64,000 nt of DNA. Origin: Dipetalonema caudispina. Its lineage: Eukaryota > Nematoda > Chromadorea > Rhabditida > Onchocercidae. Numbering within the stretch: the first letter of the stretch is position 1; every line of letters starts with the position of its first letter. Shown here piece after piece: positions 50,190 through 61,880 of this stretch. The position numbers and the translations under genes were made by a program. Under the pieces are notes generated by a model that made no database searches, was not told the origin of the DNA, and saw only the letters and a list, made by a program, of their open reading frames with translations. The stretch covers positions 1 through 64,000 of the forward strand of contig JABVXV010000155.1 of NCBI GenBank assembly GCA_013365325.1. Reading direction: 5' to 3'.

Positions 50190-50201
50190 CTAAACTATAT
50201 T

Positions 50202-50212
50202 TCTGGAGGAAA
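50202..50212 (-). promoter_or_regulatory. Probable trans-splice acceptor of the carrier gene
   Basis: TTTCCTCCAG precedes the 5' leader, with the exon beginning at 50202. No upstream coding exon was found. The frame is open without ATG from here to 50139, so an extra 5' exon cannot be excluded. Confidence 0.4.
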
Positions 50213-53200
50213 TTTCGAAACAAATGTAGTATGCATTTAAGAGGATGACTTCATTTTTACAGATCATTTCCCCGTGTCATTAGACAATCGTTGTTTTATT
50301 CACAAATACTAACCTATCAACCATAATTTAAAGTTGTCGATATCACCCTTTACCGTAACATTTCATCCGAAATTGTCAGATTTTCTTTAACCTTAAATAA
50401 AAAGGATAAGAGTCTAACGTTAATTAATACTTCTTTTTTTTTTTTTTTGAATGATATGAATAAACTTTTTGAAATAAATACATAACTATTTTTTTGGATG
50501 AGATTAAAACTCCTTGCGACAATGACAAGCATCTTATAGAAAGTACCTACCCGTTCACAATGGCGTAAAGCATCTTGGAGAATATACCTGACCACCCATA
50601 AGAGTAACAAACCAGTTAAGTACACGTACACTTACGTTAACATTACGCTAACAGCCTTACTTCTCTTTTCCTCTTCTTTCTCCGCAAACTCATCGTCATG
50701 TGTTTATTTTCTCATCCTACTATATTATCATTGTTCTCTCGCAATTTCTTTTAATCTCTGCTACCATAATAAACTCATTGAAAAAGCAATTGCGTCAATC
50801 ACAAGGCGTCAATTAGGCGTTAATTAAACGTAAATAGAAATATATGACATGTGGATGGAATGGAGATGTTACGTGAACAGAGTAATCATGTATTGTAATC
50901 TTAGCATAATAAACAGAACACTAGGACTGATACAGAAGATACTTTACCTTCTCCAAAATTTGCGAAATTTATCATTACAGCTTTACTCAAACTTCTTTCA
51001 TGTCACATATAAAATGTAAAATCGAATTCTGTCATTAATTACTTTATTTTACTTTCCCTCTGTTACATTATTCCACACATTTGTTATGCAAACTTTACCA
51101 ATAAAGGAACTCTTTCATCTTCTTTGCCATTAATTAAAATCTTTTGTCGGATATATCGGTTTCTCTAATAATAACCCAAACAAATATCGGATACAGTTGC
51201 ATTTTAGTTTGCTATGAATATAATTGTTACTAATTACATTCATCATTAAATAGCAATTTAATTTATTTGATGGCATTTGTCTATTTAGCTTGTAATTATT
51301 ATTTTGATACTTTTTTTCTTTTTGTAATATGATTATTTGTTCAAGGATAAATCCTTGTTAGCAATTCATTGATTATTATGCTAATTGTGCCTAATCTTTG
51401 GCAAAAAAAATAAGCCATGTACATGATGATGTAACACATGGATATCACGTGCAGTTATCGTTTTATTGCATGTAAAGGTCATCATTTTGTGTGGATATTT
51501 TTCTTGACTGGAATAATTTAGTTTTTATTTTTACTTTTAAATTTCAAATTTTCATTGCTTATTTTAGAACATTTAAACATTAGTCAGCTTTTGAATAAGT
51601 GGAAAAATTGGATTATCTTGTAGACTTTTAGGATTCGACCATCTTCAGCATGAATATCAAATCCAAGCAGTAGAAGAAGCTCTTCTCAATTGGCTAGAAT
51701 AATGACACTTCTATAGCTTGATATAACTTAACATGAAACGTTAAAGGATATGACATTATGAGTAGTTCTTCAAGAAATTTTCAATACATACGATTTTCGA
51801 CATGTATTAGCAATTGCAGTCTCATGATCGAACCGGGACAATTCTCGTACAAACATTTCCGTAATCATACGAATTGCACAGAGATGAGAAATATTGAAAG
51901 CCAGAATTTAAAATAGTAATTCAAAATATAAAGGTTGAATAATAACAGAAAAGGATGAACTTCACTTTATTCTTTGCTTAAAATGCAAGAAGGAAGAAAC
52001 CAATATAGAATGATAGATAGTGGAATATAGGAAGAAGCTTAAAATAGTTCCATTCCACGTTCACGTGAAAACATAATTTCAATGAGCTTAATAGATAGTA
52101 AAAGTACAAGGCAAAGTTGAATTCCAACGCATAGTACTTATTAATAGAGAAAAAATGCGCAAAAGTTGACGAAGATATTTCACAAAAAAGTGATCGGGAA
52201 ATGCTGCAAAATGGCCACCAAACAGAATCATCATCAGTATATGAAACAAATACTGTCGTCTTTTTGTTTTTAAATTAATAAGATACCTGTTGAATTCGGT
52301 ATTTTTTGACTACGACAAATGATTGACGTCGAAGAGGAAGCATGCACGGTGAAAAGGAAAAAAAGCTCACGTGCGATGGTGTATATGATAACGAAGATAA
52401 ACAAAATAATGAGAAATAAATTAAAAAAATATGTTGAAGTATGCAAAATAATAACGATAAATAATGAAAGAATAAGACAATCATCTGTAATCTTCAATGC
52501 AAATAGTGAATAATCGTGAATGATGATAGCTGAAGAAAATCACTATACGTGTTTCTAAAAGTGATCACAACCTTTTTGTAAAAAAACAAAATCATCAACA
52601 CATCATCACCACATTGTAGTATGATGAAAACACGTTAATACTTTGAAGCATTTCAATTTGATCATTCTTTCCCTTCTGAAATATGTACATTTATATTTAT
52701 GCATGGATTTCTTTTTTTTTTTTTTATATATGTAAAATCAATATAATCTTATGATACTTCAATTTCAAATTTTGAACCACTAAGTTTAAATGTTTGTACC
52801 GAAAAACAACTATGCTACTATTTCACAATTATTATTGTAATACTGCTAACAGAAGCGATCCTATATTGCTGTTGACATGTTTAAAAGTAATTTGAACAGA
52901 TCTCAAAATAAATTTAAATTCCTAATTTGTGAATTTAAAACAAAAATTGTAAGATTTCCCAGAAATAAGTGAAAATGAAATTTTATACTAGTTAACAAAT
53001 ATCTTGGAGAAAAAAAAAAGTAAAATTGTCAGTGATCCAGAAACGGATGAAGTACGGTTTCCATGTATGTCTCTAAACATTCTAATGAGTATTCATGCCA
53101 CCTTACAACAGCAATATTATATATAATATTGATAATTGAGCATAAAAAACTTCAAGTAATAATGCAAAGCACATACTGAATAATTAATTTTCCTCAACAA

Positions 53201-54365
53201 TAAAATTTACAACGCGAATTTCGGCCTAGTTGCGATGAACTCGAAGACCATGGGTACCTATAAGACGCTGATTTTCAATTACATTTGAAGCAATTTAATA
53301 AAATCATATTTATATTTTCTTCTCACTGCCATGCAATTTATAATAGTGCATGCAAAAGCAAATTTGAAAAGTCACTAGTTGTCAAATTCTATCTTGGCGA
53401 ACTTGTTTGAAGTGAATGTTAGCTTTGGATGAAATGGTGCACTGAAATTTGTAAAAACAGTAAGAAAAAGTGATAAAATTGAGAAAAAAAATGAATACAC
53501 TAAATGTGCTTCAAACTTAAAACAGAAATGAAAAAAATGGCAAGCACAAACAAACAAATAAAAAAAAAAAAGAAAAAAACTGTTCTCAGTTGATATTAAG
53601 ATATCTGTGAAAGACAAAATGAGAAAATAAGACAAATTTCCGGGGAATTCTGGAAGACAAAAAAAAAAAAAAAAGAAAGCAGGAAGTACCAAGTGGTTCT
53701 TCCTGCGTGGTTATCAGTTCGAATCAGTGCCTTATGTTGCTATTTTCTAAAATTGGAAACAAATTTCTTCTACTACTGTGCAGAATAATACCACATTCTA
53801 CCTCTTCATCACTTTCGTCAAAATATTTTCATAGTGGGATGAATAAAGCTAAAAGGTAAAGCCTATGTCAGTTAAATTGCTATCAGGAAATGCTCCGCAT
53901 TAAATATCTGGGCAATACCGGTGTTGTTGGTACCCGAATTTCACAGAACCTTTTTTTCTGATAAGGAAGGAAACATATCATTTCGTGAAGTCACAAAACT
54001 TTGTGTGCGGTTTCAACGAGTAGAAATAACGGTGAGGGATACGCACAAAACAGAAAAAAAGGAAAAAAAAAAAACTTAACAGACGACTAAACAAAATAAA
54101 TTTCGGGTCAATCTTGAACTGTTCACATATTATTTATAAAGCAAATTTTCTAACGTCTAAAAATGCCCAGTAATAAATCGGATAAAACATTATTGAATTA
54201 TGCAGTTCGTGACACCAAATAAAAATTTCTTTCATCATTCCATAATTGTAATGGAGCTATCGTTTGCTTATAACCTCTGCGTCACTTAAAGTTTTTCACT
54301 TCTTACTAAATTCTCACTTCCAAAGTGTATGAGAATACATAAAGGCACTGAATCGAAATGAAAAA
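50213..54365. other. Intergenic region between the carrier and QSOX, with one orphan exon-like ORF
   Basis: Mostly AT-rich DNA. The only coding-like item is at 51624-51702 (plus strand), listed separately. Open frames at 52270-52513 overlap on both strands and lack splice context. Confidence 0.55.
51624..51702 (+). pseudogene. Orphan terminal-exon-like fragment, UBA-like ending
   Basis: After TTATCTTGTAG the frame reads LLGFDHLQHEYQIQAVEEAL, then LNWLE and stop. A Leu-Leu-Gly-Phe helix start and a second helix ending Ala-Leu-x-x-Trp-Leu recall a UBA domain. No upstream exon or ATG in this frame was found within 1 kb, so this is a gene fragment, the last exon of something missed, or chance. 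Confidence 0.25.
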
Positions 54366-57300
54366 TCACAGCTTGTAGTCGTTATAATAAAAAGTCTTCC
54401 AGATTTTAAAACGATTTCGCCGGTATTTCATATAGATGAAAAGAACCACCACAGCGATGACCGACAGCCATAACACGGAAAATGATCGTTTCACTGATGA
54501 TCCACCATAATACCTACGGCCTACAAAAAAAAGGAACATATGATAATTTCAAAATTGCCAGCTGATTGCGCGGCAGAAAACGGATGTTACGCATGTGACC
54601 ATTTTTGATGAAGGAAGAGAAACAAAGTAATAAAACAATTCTTATTTCCAGGTAGAAATGCCACATCTATGTGATCACAAGTTAGAAATCACATATCTGC
54701 GTGACTAAAATATCAAGCTAGAATATAAACCAGCGTAACTCCGTTCAATACACGGCTGAATCTCGGGTACTAGCGAGATTATCACGTGTACTCAAAGCCT
54801 AGGTCATTACCGTGCCTTTCATATCATCCGACTTGAACAATTTGTCATGGTGGCTAAATAGCGAGAATTGATACATATCTCACATATTTGACACATATCG
54901 GAAGTTTCAATTACGCCAAAAGGAAACTATGCCACGTGTTTGCTGGATAAGAGAAGCGATCCGAAAAATAATGTACCAAATTTATATAAGACTCAGATAC
55001 CTAATTTTAGCAAATAAACTGATTCAATGGTTCGGCATCACAGAATCTCTTTTACCATACCTCTGCATGGCTCGTTATGTTGATTAAAACATTACTTTAA
55101 CTGATCGGATAACTTTCGCGCTCACCTGCTTGATGATTCATCAGTTTACATAATAAATAATCTTTGATAAGTGTAACTAATTGTACTTCTTCTCTCACTT
55201 AGCATTCTATTCCTTAAACTTAATGAAATTACTGCAATGACACTCACCTTCATTGTCAACAGGTCCCCAATCAAGTCTGTCATCGAATTTCTGATCAGCT
55301 TCTTCTACGGCGTCAACATTGAATGCACCAATTTGAAATTTGGGATTCAAATGCCTCATTTCAACAGCTATTAATTTCCCATCTTCAAAATCACTGACTT
55401 TGTAACCAGACATAGACTGAAATTAGTTGAACAGTTTAGAAATTTAAAGAACTCCGAGTCCAGTTTAAGAAATTTTGAAATTTAAATTAAAGTATATGGG
55501 AAGTGTCTATTTCTCTCGAGAAAAAGAAAGGGAAAAAAACCAAGCATCGGTAGAATCAGATTTGATTTCGAAAGCATGTCCTTTATCTAACTATAATAAA
55601 GCACTTTGAAATTAAAGTTAACTTACTCCAAGACCATCGATCTTCACGTTACTATAATAATTCACCATGAAATTCAATACAGCTTCTCCGTCAAAATTTC
55701 CATCTTGCTTCCTACATTCTTGACACAATGAAACTGGTGGAAACTGTTGTTTCGGGAAGGCTGGATCTTCTGATGCTTTGCTGGCGATATATTTGTTGAC
55801 GATATTATGTGTCATCCACAACCACATAACACCATCCGCTAAATTTAGAAACCTCTGTTATCCACCCATACTTTATAGAAAATTGAAATAAATTCAGCAG
55901 ATAAATAAGAAAGCTAACAGTAATATAAGATCAATAGTGGCAATATACATTGCAACCTAATATTCTTCACAAGCTACACAAAATTCACTTCACCTGAAAA
56001 ATTAACTAACAGAATCTAATCGATCATGTGGGCTTATATTAGATTAGCAATATAAACGCAATGACTAAAATGCAAAAACAAAATTTATCATTTCAATGAG
56101 CACACACGAAGAAATAAATCTATCACTTCGAATAATTGGAAAAAGAATCAATACCTTTTGGCTAAGATGAAATGTTTAACCGACATTTTACCCAACGTAA
56201 TATATTAAGCGTATGCAAATTGGTCTCTATGTATAGTTTATTCTATTTCTTACTGTCATTTACCTTTATTTCTATTGTTATAGTATTTAAAATCTACCTA
56301 CCCGGTGTGACAACTGCAGTCATATTTCGCTTCAAAATTCCTTCATGAAAATGAGTCGCACATTCGGTGCAACCGAAGAAGTGCCATATAAATTGGTGGA
56401 ATGGTTCAATCAGATCGTTGTTAGCGTTGAAATTCGGATCTGTAATCAATAAATCATATTCGTATTAGAGGATAACAATTATTTTCAGAAATTAAATTCT
56501 ACAATAATCTACCATCTTATTTGCTTCTGCTGAATAAAAATCCTCTCCTATTTTAAAAATATCAGGCATAATGTTAATTCACACTAATTCGGAGAAAAAA
56601 AAAGATTTTGATTATAACACCAACAAATTACTTATAATTTTGCCCCGAAAAGGGAACGTTATTATCGATGCTACTAAAGTTTTAGTTCTAAGAATCTTAA
56701 CCAACATTTAGCATTACTATTCCTCAGAGATCTTCATAATACCATGAATGCAATACGATTCTGTTTAAATGTTTCATTTTAAAATTTGAGAGAAGTTGAA
56801 TTCTTTTCTTTTCACTTTCTCAGGTATTTTTTATTTTTTCCTGACGTTTTAAAATCACAAAAAAAACAGAATATTAATACTATCCATATCCACTGAATAA
56901 CATATACAATGATCATAAACATCGCAAACTTCTTTACATTTCGTCTTTTTGCTAATCCTTAATTAAACGATTAATAGTGAACGAATGATACACTTACTGT
57001 CTTTCTCAATTTTATATGCTTGAACACTCATCGCATGTATTATAGTCCATATTCCACAAGAAAATCCTCGAAAATAAGCTTGTGATCCACGACAAGCCCT
57101 ATAGCCGGTTGTACTTGGAAGTGGTTGACCTAACTGATCCTGAAATGAAGAGACATAAATAGAGAGTTTCAAAAAGGTAATTGATCAGAAACATGGAATA
57201 TCCCACTTAGTCAATAATAAGAGAAAAGAAGAGAAAATCGTTTCATTCCTAAAATTATACTATTCATCTATAGCATATGAACTCTTACACCATTAAAATT

Positions 57301-60300
57301 TGCATATCACAAATATCAAACATAACTGTTAATTTGTTTGTTTATTTAAATTATAAGAAAAAAAGACCTTCAGACAATAATATAAAGAGGTGAATAGAAA
57401 TAATTAATAATATTATGTGACGACGGATGAGCAGTCAGTTTGAGCAGAAATGTTAAAAAAAAAGCATCACAATTCCAATAAGATATACCGTTTAAGGAAC
57501 AGACCTTTAGCATCTTATCCAACATAATCTGAGAACAAAATATCTCGAGACAATTAAAATATGTTATAAGGAGGTTTGAAGACTAATTAAACCAAAATTT
57601 AATTACCTGGATAATCTTTACTTGATATTTCCACTGTTCAGAAGTGAGTTCAGTTGATATATTTTTAAGCCAATGATCTAATCTATACAACAATTTTCGC
57701 ATAGGAATCGTTCCCGGCATATACTAAAACAGTTATATTTTAATTATAAGCCTGATCCATTTCTGAAATATTGAAGGGAAAAGCACTGCCAAATACACCA
57801 AAAATTGAGAAAAGTATCTCATTTTGATTCTCAGTTCCAATTAATCTACGATACTAATTATCAGGATTAACAAACGAAGAACAAAGAAATATCTTAAGAC
57901 CAATAAAATAAATTATTAAATTGTGACAATAAATTACCTTTTTCATCGCATGAACCCATAATTTTAATGCCGTAAGCTTCTCATCTTTAATCACGGACTT
58001 TCTCGGTATTTCAGCCATTAACATATAACGAAGTGCAGTTATGATATCCAATATTTGTACCTTGAACATATCTTGCATTTTACAACACATTTCGAAAAGC
58101 TAAACATCTAATCACTCTTAACTCCGTAACAAAACGATGTATAGAAACTTACTTCAAACTGACTCCAAGTGATCGGTATCTTCATATCAATGGATGTCTT
58201 CACATCTCGTAGTACTTCATTCTAAACTGATGAAAATTTAAATTTCAATTCGAATAATTTCAAAGGTCCTCACCTATATTAAGGAAATCGTAATACTTGG
58301 TACATTCAACTGTTTCTTCAAGAACAGTTCACTCTCAAAAATATCTAATATAGATGAAATATGGCTTAGGGTAACAATTCAGATAATTTCTGATTATTCA
58401 AGTTCCATTTCAAGTAAATCTCGTGAAAATTATCAAAAATGACATAAGAATGGAAATTAGGTCCTGTTACGTATGGCACACTTTAAAATCTAACAGACGA
58501 AAATTGTTTCAGGCAAAAGTTCTTTGATCAGATTAGAAAGTAATTTTTCTTTATGACATATGCAATGGTCGGCCGATCGATTGACAGATATTTGGAATAA
58601 TTTAGGAATCATCAACAAATTAAAAGGAGAAAAAGGAAGAAGCAATATTGAGAATTAAAAAGAATACCGGATTTTGTATAGGCGCGCCTATCATAGGAAT
58701 TTGTGCCGCATGTTCATTAATCTTATTTTGCATCTGAAGCCAAGTGTCATGTTCCCTGCAAAAACAAGCATCTTCTCTTTACTATCAAATTATACGACAA
58801 AATAATAAATAACAACAATGAAAACGACAGTACAATTATTGCTTATTGGTACGATCGTCGCTTTAAATAAGAAGTTCCTCATGATTTTCATTTTTCATCA
58901 AACTATGGATTTTGGATAGTCTAATTTTCTCGAAAAATTATTTATAATATGGGATAAAAGCAAAGCAAATTTACATAGAGATATAAAGGGGGGTTGGTTG
59001 GCCCTTTTTCAGCAGGAACAATCGCGAATTTCCTAATGCTGTTGTAATACCAAACTCTTGCACTATTGGATTATTACGCTGTATCTGTGCCACATAAATT
59101 CGTTTATCATTTGCAAATGCTATCATTTCCTGTATGAAAATATACGTCAGTAAATAAAAACACAGAGAAAAGTTGATATAATAATGGTGTTATCCATAAA
59201 TAAAAATTAGAAAAAAAAAGAGAAAAAAATATATGCAAGCAAATAATAAAAACGATCGATTACTCTCCATTTGCGACACATATCAATTTTACATCTCTCA
59301 GTGATTTATTTACCTTAAGAAATATAGTGCAAAAAAAGAAACATTAAAGCTTTCAGAGCTTGCAATGAATATCACCTTATAATGTACCATAGAATGAAAC
59401 ATTCGTTAATGATATCATAAAGAGAACTATAAAATTTAAAAATCATCGCTTACCGCCCAAGCTGTCCTTGAGGGATTGTCTTCAACAATCAGAGCTAACA
59501 ACGACGTAACAGACGGTATTGTGGGTAAAATATCTTCAAGTCTGACATAACTGAAAAAATGGAAACTTCGTCTTTCAGATATTTATTTCAGATTCTAACA
59601 TAATGGAAAATAGTAAGCCATACCTATCACTTGTTTGGAAATTTGGCCATTCTGCAGGTCTTCGATGTACCCAGTCATTATACACCAATTCGGCAATATC
59701 CAGTGCCACCTCATTCAAGTTATATTTATTTCCTTCATATAGTACAGCATCATTTGCACTCGTTGACATGTATTTGAAGTACTGAAAAGCGATTAAAATT
59801 TCCTAGGTAAAGAATAAAAACTTTTCGAAATCTTACAGTTGAAAGGACCACAACAAATCATACAATACACACTTCTCATATTTACGAGACATTTCGGACT
59901 TTACGATAGGAAGTAAAACTTTTTTAAATCTAAAAGATAATTTCCCTTTTCAACAACTGCATATTGCGTATCGTTTATGGATAAGAAAGTGACCGTCAGG
60001 AAAATGATTCATGCAATTGATGATGATGCTATAAAGAAAAAACAAGCAAGTAGCATTTCCGGGAAACGGATTTGGTATGGCTGTGTTTCTTTTAACAACA
60101 TCAGAACTACCGAACTGCAAAGTCTGATGTATTTCCAATCAATACAAAGATTACATGTTATTAAAGGAATTTAAAAACATTACTAAAGCAAAATTTAAAC
60201 GAATTAGGAGAAGAAAATAGATCAATGATATTCGAAGAGATGAAGCGAAGAAGATAACTGATTTAACTTTAAATTTGAAAAGTTTTCGAGGGTAATTAAG

Positions 60301-61827
60301 AGAATAAGCATTACTTTGATAGTTGGAAAAGCATCAATATTGTGCTCTCGACACAATGCTAAATTTTTACTACTAGCACAGTCCACGGCTGCAATTTGAA
60401 CAATAGACTTCCATTGCAAGAGTTGCCTGCAAAACGTTATTCAACATATTAGTAAGTCAGTATTTAACTATGATAACAGTAAAATCTCTTATTTACATGT
60501 GCACTAAGATGTATTACACCGCAGTTTTGGCAGTTTGATACTTGAATCGATCCGAAGTCTAAATGTAGGTGGGATTTTCCTGCAACCATATGAAAGGAAA
60601 ACAACTAGGTAAGAAGTGAAGATCGAGTTAATGGTTCGCATTCTGTGAAGTTTATTATTCGATCCACAATCTAATATACAACTCACAAATTAGTGAAGCA
60701 ATATTCTTCATTAATTTGTGAGTTATTTAGGATTAAACAGACCAAATGCCGGATGTTTGATTAAAATGGATTTTTTGTGTGGTCGCCACTGGTCATTGGG
60801 TCTTAACTAAGAATCTAAGCACAATTCAGTGAATTATTTGCTTTGCAACTAAATAGAAGAAAAGAAATTGGGAAACAGCAGAATAAAAAAAAAAAGATCA
60901 ATTCTACAGCTTCCATCTCTCCTATTTTATCCTATTTTCAAGAAAAATAAATAAATCCTTCTAGCAACCAAGTAATTCTGCTTGAGAACCTTAATTCTAT
61001 CTATTCAAAAAAAAAAAACCTAAAAAAATTTCCTTCCCCCTCTCGTCTTCCCTTCCCAAAATAATATTTCATAAAGAGAAAAACTCAATAAATTTAATTA
61101 ATATCCGAAAAGAAACAAACTTTCGCTTACTTTGCAAGCTGTTTGTATGTTTCAGCGTATCCAATACATGCACCACACCAACTCGAGAAAAATTCCACGA
61201 AAAAAACCTGATTCTAAAATATAAATTTTACATTTCAACTATTATTTCAAGACATTTATCTTACTTAAGATACCTCATGTAATTTACGAAGGCGACAAAT
61301 CGTAACGAACGAAAAGTATAATCAAGAAATTAAATAATAACTCAATAATCTAGTCAACATATTAGTCAGTTAAGTAGTTAGCATACATCAAAATTAATTG
61401 TACAAATTATAGAAATGATCTCAAAAGAATTATCCACATCATTCATTTCCAGTTTTTCCGTCTAATACCGGAAATTTCTTGTCCATGAGCATAAATATAT
61501 AGAAGATAAAATCTCAAAATCATTTCCTTTCAATTCTATTTTTCATTTTAACTACTACTTATCATATTAATAAACCTTTAGAAGTGAAACTTTCTGTTTG
61601 AATTGAAACTTTTATTGATATAATTTTATGATAAAATTACTTACCTTATTGTATACTTTCCTGTTGAAATTATCATTATTTAATATAGTTACATGATCAT
61701 TAGGACCATATAAAGAAGATGTTATCGGTTCTTCATCGTCTATATCAGCAACTGTTACCCGTTCAATGAATAATATCGATATGATGACAAGTGATAACCA
61801 CATATATTTATTGTTTCCACTCATCAT
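54366..61827 (-). CDS. qsox: Quiescin sulfhydryl oxidase (QSOX), 677 residues
   Basis: Fifteen exons, in coding order: 61827-61645, 61207-61131, 60426-60315, 59781-59624, 59550-59454, 59129-58975, 58755-58668, 58221-58153, 58099-57938, 57723-57607, 57139-56998, 56439-56302, 55838-55627, 55416-55248, 54520-54366 (2034 bases, all in frame). QSOX oxidises protein thiols to disulfides and passes electrons through FAD to oxygen, in the Golgi or outside the cell. Visible: signal peptide (about 1-27); thioredoxin domain with WCGAC (Cys 72/75) and the structural pair Cys 103/112; a degenerate second thioredoxin; a helical linker; the Erv/ALR domain with Cys 422/434 around FRGF, the active CTEC (Cys 477/480), the FAD-binding WMTHNIVNKY and the CQEC pair (Cys 538/541); a transmembrane helix (about 640-657) and a short basic cytosolic tail. 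All family cysteine pairs are kept. The thioredoxin motif is CGAC rather than the usual CGHC. Met 1 or Met 2 may initiate. Confidence 0.97.
60680..60724. repeat. 19-pair hairpin with a 7-base loop in a QSOX intron
   Basis: AACTCACAAATTAGTGAAG pairs with CTTCATTAATTTGTGAGTT around CAATATT. The only non-Watson-Crick position is G60693 opposite T60711, which would be a G-U pair in plus-strand RNA. It lies between the second and third coding exons. Confidence 0.85.
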
Positions 61828-61867
61828 TATTATTACTATTATTATTCCAATATTGTCTGTACTAAAT

Positions 61868-61880
61868 TCTGTAATAACAT
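61868..61880 (-). promoter_or_regulatory. Probable trans-splice acceptor of QSOX
   Basis: ATGTTATTACAG with its AG at 61870-61869, 41 bases before the ATG at 61827. No upstream exon is visible. Confidence 0.4.

Noticed and set aside
52270..52513. Overlapping open frames on both strands
   Set aside because: Low-complexity Phe/Ile/Ser or Lys-rich translations without acceptors or homology.
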